Source: Malurus cyaneus samueli (Eukaryota; Chordata; Aves; Passeriformes; Maluridae). From it: a stretch of 64,000 nt of DNA. Below, one piece after another: positions 60,526 to 64,000 of this stretch; within the stretch, counting starts at the first letter, position 1, and each line of letters starts with the position of its first letter. A program made the position numbers and the translations under genes. The notes below the pieces were generated by a model. It was not told the origin of the DNA, ran no database searches, and saw only the letters and a list, made by a program, of their open reading frames with translations. The DNA is taken from assembly GCA_009741485.1 (NCBI GenBank), contig CM019236.1:57322180-57386179 (forward strand), written 5' to 3'.

Positions 60526-63500
60526 TTGTTAAATCATGAGCATACTCTGATTATTAGACTATTAGACTATTATGCATCTATCACTCAAAATTTAGAATAG
60601 CCTCCTTAGTACCAGTTTATTTGTCGTCTTGGTATAATTAGGCTGCTATCCTGCTGTGCTTGAGGCAAATTAGTTCCATTTGGCAAAAATAGGTGATTAA
60701 AACAACCCCCAGGTAGCTCTTGTCCCACAGCCATGGTCTCCTAACTGGGAAATGAAATTATCCTGGCTCAGTAGCAACACCCCATCCTACTCGGACTGAT
60801 ATCTCAAAGCAGGTGGTCTCTAAGGCTGTTTACTTTCTTCCTCCAGGGGAGAGCCATCTTTTCCTTAGCTCCAGGCCTGGTCAATAGCGGTCTGCCAGAA
60901 CTGCACCCAGAAGTTTCACCAGTAGTTTCATCTACAGTCAGGAATCTCAATAGCAAAGGGTTTGGCCCACTCTTTAGACTATCTAAAGGATGTTTGCTGT
61001 GGGTTTCTGACCCAAGGAATATAAAAGATTCTGCATTCGCCTTTAACAGCAATATTAATTTCTTAGTTACTTAGGGGAACCACTTAAGACTCTTTTGCTC
61101 ATGTGTACTTAGCAAGGACAAAAATCTTTGCCTTTCCAGCAATCTGAGCTACTGAAACAGCTACAGAGTTCAGCAGTTTACTGCCACAGATTCTAAAATT
61201 CCTCACTGGAAACACAGGATTTAGTGGTCAGAAGAACAGAGACATACTCTGAGTGGGGTTGTTCCCGTTATTTTTAAGTTCTACTCCACATACATTTCTG
61301 TGGTTAACTGAGGTTTAGATTTTTTTTCTTTACAATGACCTACTTTTCATCCTGAGATAAATACACACAATAGCAATATAAATGTGACTTACTACAAATA
61401 ATAAGTATAAATTACGGAAAACTCTTTCTTCAACCTCAGTTAATTCCCAGAAGTTACAAAAATATAACTGGAAGACATTTGACATGATGAGAGAGGTTTA
61501 GAGGACTGCCTTCGAACAAAAGCTTTGCCTCAGGATTTCTTTTGGCAGAGACACATTTCTTTTGGCCTAGAACTGATGTTATTGAAACAACACTCTTTAT
61601 AGGACACATTAAACCACCCCTCCAAAAAAAAGAAAAAAAAATCCAGTAAATTTCTTGAATAATTTCCATGTAACATGTATTTCCATGTTTCCATGTATTT
61701 TAGCATCTGCTTCCAGATCTTCCTAATCACAGGAAGTTCTCCGAGAGTAGTGTATCATTGAGACTTTTGACCAATGCAGGCAGATCTGCAGAGATTTTCA
61801 CCCTTACACACGACTTCCCCAATTTCATCACCAGAAGAGTGCCCTCCCATCCTCTTCTATCTGCCAGAAGGATATAAAAAGAGAGGAGGAACTGCAAACT
61901 AAAGCAAGATTTTCCCTATTCAGTCTTTCAGTTTTCTGTACCATTTAGGGTACAGAAACTAGAAGCTCTGCCAAGACAAATAATTTTCTGAAAAAAGCAA
62001 ATGCAATTATAAGAGCAATTATTTAAAATGCATACAGAGAAAATCAAGCTTTAAGCTGTATTTGCCTTTATGAGATTTTCACTATCTGAAGTCAGGGTGT
62101 GTAATGCAAACACATTACGCATCATCATCTGTATATCTACTTTGTTTGCTTCATGTAAGCCCAATATTCTGATGGAAAAATAAGAAAATTGTTCACTTGA
62201 AATACGTATGATTTCTTGAACTTGCTAATTGAAAGAAGTCTATCATTAGTTGCTACTGAAACAGTGGAACTCTTCTGTTGAAAAAATACATAATTTTCTG
62301 ATTTTTTTAAGATGAAAATAATGAGTAATTCAGGTCTCAATAATTAACAGCATTCTGAAGACTACAGCCAAAGCACTGGAAAAAAGGAACATCCTTTCTC
62401 ATTGTATATAAAATAGTACTGTTTTTGTTGCTAAATCAACATAATATATTATTTTAAAAAGCACTGAAAACTCTATTTGAAAATATGAATATTTTACTGT
62501 TACTCCTTCTCCCCTGATAATGTGTTTATGGAGCTGAGAATGTTTTGCCCTTTTTTCTTTGCACTTTCCACTTGCTGACTCCATTTATATACACATCAAC
62601 TGATGCCAGGAAAACATACATGCATCATAAATAATAATTTAAGACATTATCAACTATTCAGGGCCTTCTTCATTTGGTCTCTACAATGATAAGAACTAAA
62701 TAGATGTAGCAGTCATTTGGAATTTGGGGTGATAAAAATATTGTGTTCAATAATAACACCTTGTATCATCTACAATAATTTCTCTTTCCTCCAGAAACTG
62801 ACATCCACATATGAGAGATTCTGGAAGAAAGAAACTCATAAGAGTTGTTTGATTTTCATGTACCTCACAGTGTCAATTTTCTCAGGTGATTTAAAAAACC
62901 CCTAAGAGCATTTTCTTATCAAGCAATACTTTGAAATACATAACTCTCTAGTCATCATCATCATCTGCAGTACAGTAGTGAAAGATGGAAGATGGCAACG
63001 GTTCAGCAACATTTGGTCCAACAAACACTAATTCCATCACTTTAAGAGTAGAAAAAAAGCAGAAACTTACTATCTCTTTTCAGACTGTATCAAAATTAAA
63101 GCAGTTTTGTCAGGGAAGGAACATACAAGAAGCAGTATCTTCTGAAAAGCACATCTGTGCCTCTTGCCACTTGCAAAATAGTGCTGGGAGCCAATTTCTC
63201 TGGTTGATTTATGCTACACTGAGCAAACCAGCTTGTCTCCCATTTGCTCCTCAGTAAGCTGGGGATACTCCTTGAAAGCCTTATAGACAGGAAGCATTGT
63301 GTCTAAAGTGTATAAATTTAGTTATGCAATATTAATTGAATTATTAATAATTTAGATTGCACTAGCTCATAGGACCACTGCCTGAAAACAGAATCTAGTT
63401 GTTGCAGGCACTTCACACAAAAATACAGGGACTCAGAGCTCAGCCTAGTCTAGACAGCAAATATAAAGACAAGTAGAAGTAGAGAGTAGGAACACGAGAC

Positions 63501-64000
63501 TGCACATGACAGCATCAAAATGAATACCAGAACTTGATTTTAATCTATTTCTACTGATACCATATTATAAAAATATTATCTTGCAATCTGATATCTTTGT
63601 TAGCAGACACAGACTGTTTTGAGCCCCAAACCTATTTCCCAAAACCTCTTTTGCATCAATTGTTTTTTGTTGCATCTTGCTGTCTTCTTGCCAGTCCCTG
63701 CATGCATGACAGTTCAGACATTCCCCCCTCAACAAACACACAGTCACATCCATCCACACTGCTCATTGCTAACTGGACCACATTGATCTTGTTCTTTGGC
63801 CTTGGATTTCTACTAGCTCAGCTCTTCCATGCTATGGAAGTATTCCTATTAGCTCAGCTTTCTTATGCAGCGAAAGATATTAAGTTACATGAAGGCCTGG
63901 GGTTACAGCCAGTTTTCAGGGACTTCTAGTATGATATTTGTATATTTCTATTGTTTATGCCCTGGGCATGCATGAACATTATTAATATAATCTTTCTTAA

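Larger units (their letters stand above)
47214..64000. other. Upstream TRPM3 intron or flank, no gene seen
   Basis: AT-rich sequence with simple repeats only. Segments near 48.8-49.1 kb and 57.3-57.5 kb look less degenerate (even composition, homeobox-type ATTA words) and could be conserved non-coding elements, but nothing in the window proves this. Confidence 0.55.

Overview
This is a 64-kb piece of AT-rich vertebrate nuclear DNA. It is almost entirely intron and carries a handful of short, strongly conserved exons. A bird, possibly a songbird, is indicated by three things: CR1-type retroposon 3' ends, a solo LTR of the avian ERVL kind, and tenascin-C-like exons closest to what I recall of the chicken sequence. 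The species and chromosome cannot be read directly. TRPM3 lies on the Z chromosome in birds, so a Z location is inferred.

The main gene is TRPM3, a TRPM-family cation channel, on the minus strand (5' end at high coordinates). Four consecutive N-terminal exons have matching splice phases: 33945-33741, 24331-24118, 21029-20905 and 15162-14991. Together they encode about 238 residues of the cytosolic TRPM homology region. The next exon is not in the window, so intron 6 runs off the left edge. The microRNA gene mir-204 sits in that intron at about 7684-7785, same strand, where vertebrate mir-204 is normally found. This settles the TRPM3 call against TRPM1, which hosts mir-211.

Upstream of the 33.8-kb exon are two unusual items. 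A remnant of the usual preceding exon (34607-34683) has lost its splice donor and carries indels and a stop. A CpG-rich segment at about 37478-37640 has a strong donor whose phase joins the 33.8-kb exon, giving a short alternative N-terminus (Met-Pro-Thr-Ser-Met-Leu-Arg). It is a candidate alternative first exon and promoter.

At the left end, on the plus strand and antisense to TRPM3 intron 6, is an intron-containing fragment of tenascin-C (TNC). It has a decayed exon for fibronectin-III repeat 3, an intact exon for the first half of repeat 4, and a frameshifted exon for the second half of repeat 4. There is a probable remnant of repeat 5 and a doubtful one of repeat 2. TNC lies on a different chromosome from TRPM3 in chicken, so this looks like an unprocessed segmental copy inserted in the TRPM3 intron.

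The other recognisable content is mobile and simple sequence: three CR1 3' fragments, a 1458-bp solo LTR (25378-26835) with a 5-bp target duplication and a 12-copy internal tandem array, and several homopolymer and short tandem tracts. From about 37.7 kb to the right edge I found no convincing exon. That part is most likely TRPM3 upstream intron.
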